Below, in pieces: positions 61,457-64,000 of a DNA stretch of 64,000 nucleotides. The stretch is from CAZPXZ01 sp965221505 (GTDB taxonomy: Bacteria > Pseudomonadota > Alphaproteobacteria > Rhodobacterales > CAZPXZ01). How positions within the stretch are numbered: the stretch's first letter is position 1; each line of letters opens with the position of its first letter. Location: contig CBDCSI010000002.1 in assembly GCA_965221505.1 (NCBI GenBank), positions 1,364,001 to 1,428,000 of the forward strand. The letters run 5' to 3'. The position numbers and the translations under genes were made by a program. The notes under the pieces are model-generated. The model saw only the letters and a program-made list of their open reading frames with translations, had not been told where the DNA came from and made no database searches.

Positions 61457-64000
61457 GTCGCGTCGTCTCCCGAACCTGTACCGTGGTCCCGGAGCCCGGC
61501 GACCGGCGACAGGAGAGACCATGTGCCGAACCGAGACCGCTGAGCTGCTACCGCTCGAAGCCGGCCTATGTGCTGCTCGGCGACCCGGGGGCCGGCAAGA
61601 CCACCGCGTTCGAGGCGGAATGCGAGGATCTGGGAGATCGGGCCGTCCTGGTCGCTGCGCGCGACTTTCTGGCCCTTTCTCCGCGGGACCCCTCGGAATG
61701 GAAGGGGAAGACGCTGTTCGTCGACGGGCTCGACGAGATTCGCGCAGGCGCACCGGATGCGCGCACTCCCTTCGACCGCCTTCGAGAGCGTCTGGACCGG
61801 CTCGGACGTCCTCCATTCCGCCTGTCCTGTCGACACGCGGACTGGCTCGGCGACAACGACCGCGCGTATCTGAACCGGGTCTGTCCGAATCCCGGCGACG
61901 AGGTGGTTGTACTGCGCCTCGATCCGCTGAGCCGGGACGGGATCGAGGCGCTCCTGCGCAACCGTCTCGGGGTCAATGACGCCGCGAAATTCATCCAGAC
62001 CGCCCGAGAGCGAGGCGTCGACGGCTTGCTCGAAAATCCGCTCAGTCTCGACCTGCTGGTCCGAGCGGTGGCGGGAGGGACCTGGCCCGGCAGCCGCCAG
62101 GAGACGTTCGAGTTGGCCTGTCGGGAACTGGTCGCCGAGAGAAACCAGGAGCATCGCATCGGCAGGACTCCTCTCGCTTCCGGTCGCCTCCTGAAAGCCG
62201 CGGGGCGCATGTGTGCCGTTCAGCTTCTCGCCGGAGCGTCCGGGTTCGTCGCGGGACGTTCCCGACCCTTGCGCTCCCCGGGGTCCGCAGATGATCGTCT
62301 CGCTTTGGAGCAATGTTGCGAAGAAAGTACGGACGACCTCGAGGCTGCGCTCCGAACGGGGTTGTTCCGGGCCGAGCCGGGCAGCGCATACGAGTTCGTT
62401 GCCGTGCACCGTCAGTTGGCCGAGTTTCTCGGGGCCAGGTATCTGGCCGGACTCGTCGACAAGGGACTTCCGTCCAGTCGCGCGGTCGCGCTCATGACCG
62501 GTTTCGACGGCATGGTCGTCACCGCACTGCGAGGACTCGCCGCCTGGCTGGCCGTGCATTGCGAGCCGGCACGCGCCGAGCTGATCGAGCGCGACCCGGT
62601 CGGAGTCGGCTTGTACGGGGATCTACGGGGATTCTCTCCCGGGGAGAAGCGCGCACTTCTCGAATCTTTGCAGAGAGAGGCGCATCGGATCGAGTCGCCC
62701 TCGCAGACGGCGGCCCTGCAGTTCGTCCCTCTCGCGACTCCCGACACGGAGGAAGCGCTCCACTCGATCCTGACCGACGCCGACGACAGCGTCGCCCACC
62801 AGTCTCTCGTCGAGTTCGTCCTCGAAGTACTGGCCGACGCTCCGACGCTGCCGGGACTGCGCGAAACTCTTCTCGACATCGTTCGCCGTCGCGTCCGTTG
62901 GCCGGCGGCTCGCGTCGGCGCGCTGCGGGCGTTTCTCCGGCACAGCCCCGACAGCGAGGAAACGACGGCCCAGCTCAAGGCTCTGCTGATCAAGATACAG
63001 GAAGGCTCCGTCTCGGACACGGAGAACGAACTACGGGAATCCCTTCTCGCCCGACTCTATCCGCACGAAGTCACGCCGGACCAAGTCTGGCGATTCCTGA
63101 CCTCTCCCGACCGTCGCAGGACTCGCGTCCTGCATCCGGAATTCTGGAATATGGAACTGGACCGAAAATCGTCCGAATGCCATCGCACCGCGTTGCTCGA
63201 CAGTCTGTGCGCGCAACTTCCCAGACTGCAGGGTGCCCTGGAATCGAACGAAATCGAGCATGTGCCCGTCAGGCTGCTCGCCGGAGGGATCGGAGCGCTC
63301 GATCCTGAAGCGGATGCGACACGCTTGTACGACTGGCTCGGCGTTCTTCCCGAGGAAGCGACCGGCTACTGGTCGGCGCCGTCGATAGGGCTTCTGGATC
63401 CTGATCTCGCGGAGCGGCTTGCGGAGTCGGCTGGACTCGTTATCGCGGACGACGACTTCCGAAGTCCCCGCTCGGTATTGGACGACTGTAAGACCGTCGG
63501 AGCCTGGCTCGTCGATCATCCGGAGGCCCAGAAGTCGGTCATCCTGGAAGGGCTTCGGCGAGCGACCGCGTCGGGCAACCCGAAGCGCGCGCGCGACGAG
63601 ATCGGCCGACGGCTCGCCCTTGCGATTCCGCCGCCGGACATCGGCTCCTGGTGCCTCGACGAGGCCATCCGAGTGCAGGAATCCGATCCTGCCGTCGCCG
63701 GAGAGCTCTTCCGGGCTGCGGTCCGGCTTCAGTCCTGGATCCGGGAAGGGGACGCGGAAGCGTTTCGTACGCGGTTGCGGCGACACGCAGCGGCCAACGG
63801 GGAGTTCCGGGAGATACTGGAGCAATGCCGTCCGGCGTCAAACGTTGCGCCGGTGCCGAAGAGGTCAGTCCCGGTTGCCCCGGAGCGCCGAGCGCGGCGG
63901 CAGGACGCTTTGTTGCTGGAAGCTGTCGCAGAGCATGAGCAGGCCCTCCTCGACAACCGAGCGCCGGCCGGCTTGCTGTATCGCCTGGCGGGCATCTGTC
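61453..64000 (+). CDS. Large STAND/NACHT-like NTPase (3' end beyond window)
   Basis: An uninterrupted frame of more than 849 codons, checked codon by codon to the window edge. ATG 61453 overlaps the AAA ATPase stop (ATGA). Walker A is LLGDPGAGKTT (about residues 41-51) and Walker B is LFVDGLDEIR (88-97); the DGLDE box is typical of NACHT/STAND NTPases. Segments SCRHADWL and LENPLSLDLLVRAV follow as in NACHT modules. From about residue 330 on it is a helical, repeat-like sensor region rich in Leu/Arg/Glu. Such large NTPases often act in antiphage defence; that role is inferred. Confidence 0.82.
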   Translation, partial: MSRVVSRTCTVVPEPGDRRQERPCAEPRPLSCYRSKPAYVLLGDPGAGKTTAFEAECEDLGDRAVLVAARDFLALSPRDPSEWKGKTLFVDGLDEIRAGAPDARTPFDRLRERLDRLGRPPFRLSCRHADWLGDNDRAYLNRVCPNPGDEVVVLRLDPLSRDGIEALLRNRLGVNDAAKFIQTARERGVDGLLENPLSLDLLVRAVAGGTWPGSRQETFELACRELVAERNQEHRIGRTPLASGRLLKAAGRMCAVQLLAGASGFVAGRSRPLRSPGSADDRLALEQCCEESTDDLEAALRTGLFRAEPGSAYEFVAVHRQLAEFLGARYLAGLVDKGLPSSRAVALMTGFDGMVVTALRGLAAWLAVHCEPARAELIERDPVGVGLYGDLRGFSPGEKRALLESLQREAHRIESPSQTAALQFVPLATPDTEEALHSILTDADDSVAHQSLVEFVLEVLADAPTLPGLRETLLDIVRRRVRWPAARVGALRAFLRHSPDSEETTAQLKALLIKIQEGSVSDTENELRESLLARLYPHEVTPDQVWRFLTSPDRRRTRVLHPEFWNMELDRKSSECHRTALLDSLCAQLPRLQGALESNEIEHVPVRLLAGGIGALDPEADATRLYDWLGVLPEEATGYWSAPSIGLLDPDLAERLAESAGLVIADDDFRSPRSVLDDCKTVGAWLVDHPEAQKSVILEGLRRATASGNPKRARDEIGRRLALAIPPPDIGSWCLDEAIRVQESDPAVAGELFRAAVRLQSWIREGDAEAFRTRLRRHAAANGEFREILEQCRPASNVAPVPKRSVPVAPERRARRQDALLLEAVAEHEQALLDNRAPAGLLYRLAGIC

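Overview
The window is about 64 kb of GC-rich DNA (by eye roughly two thirds G+C). It has densely packed genes, many 1-8 nt start/stop overlaps and frequent GTG/TTG starts. Gene content is typical of a nutrient-scavenging, probably marine or host-associated alphaproteobacterium, but this is inferred from gene families and style only; no rRNA or tRNA gene was seen. Five ABC importers, two of them with amidohydrolase-type catabolic genes, dominate the metabolic part.

Layout. 0.3-9.9 kb: an NMT1/TauT-type importer followed by an FAD oxidoreductase, a class III CoA-transferase, an enoyl-CoA hydratase-like protein, a 7Fe ferredoxin, a LysR regulator, an amidohydrolase and a GstZ-like protein, nearly all overlapping or tightly spaced. 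10.2-13.5 kb: adenine deaminase overlapping AMP nucleosidase (purine salvage). 13.5-15.7 kb: a 2.2-kb gene-free array of 13 parS palindromes (11 perfect, two with one mismatch) plus one decayed copy in register, followed by parA-parB (16.5-18.2 kb). This is a centromere-like locus of the chromosomal Soj/Spo0J type. 18.3-20.3 kb: an FadH-like flavoenzyme on the minus strand. 21.0 kb: a lone NHLP (nitrile-hydratase-like leader) RiPP precursor gene without any maturation gene in the window. 22.0-29.1 kb: a ribose-type importer with an SDR dehydrogenase, a PEP-hydrolase-family TIM-barrel protein and an FMO-like flavoprotein.

29.3-33.7 kb is an accessory island. It holds an R-S-E class ADP-ribosyltransferase gene coupled to a small helical-looking protein. 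The distal part of this pair is tandemly duplicated, and the second toxin end has decayed. 33.7-39.9 kb: ugpBAEC glycerol-3-phosphate-type importer and an L-fucose/arabinose isomerase-like protein. 40.2-44.7 kb: a small conserved-looking protein, an orphan AbiEi antitoxin with a clear inverted-repeat operator, a broken ketopantoate reductase, a split transketolase and the tail of an IS630 transposase.

44.9-57.9 kb: a divergent amidase plus dipeptide-type importer operon (minus strand) and a hydantoinase/oxoprolinase A-B plus D-aminoacylase operon (plus strand). Together they could import and open cyclic or acylated amino-acid derivatives. A TetR regulator (RutR-like by impression) and a dead ABC ATPase remnant follow. 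60.1-64.0 kb: a DUF4143-type AAA ATPase, frameshifted at a C6 run and preceded by an AT-rich palindrome, overlaps a large STAND/NACHT-like NTPase gene that runs off the window; this looks like the start of a defence island.

Main leads: the dense, repeat-built parS array beside a parAB operon lacking gid neighbours; the orphan NHLP precursor; the ADP-ribosyltransferase module with its duplicated partner; the coupled AAA/NACHT-like pair; an oligopeptide-type ABC importer whose two ATPases carry complementary losses in one composite ATP site; and intercistronic stem-loops at three solute-binding-protein junctions.
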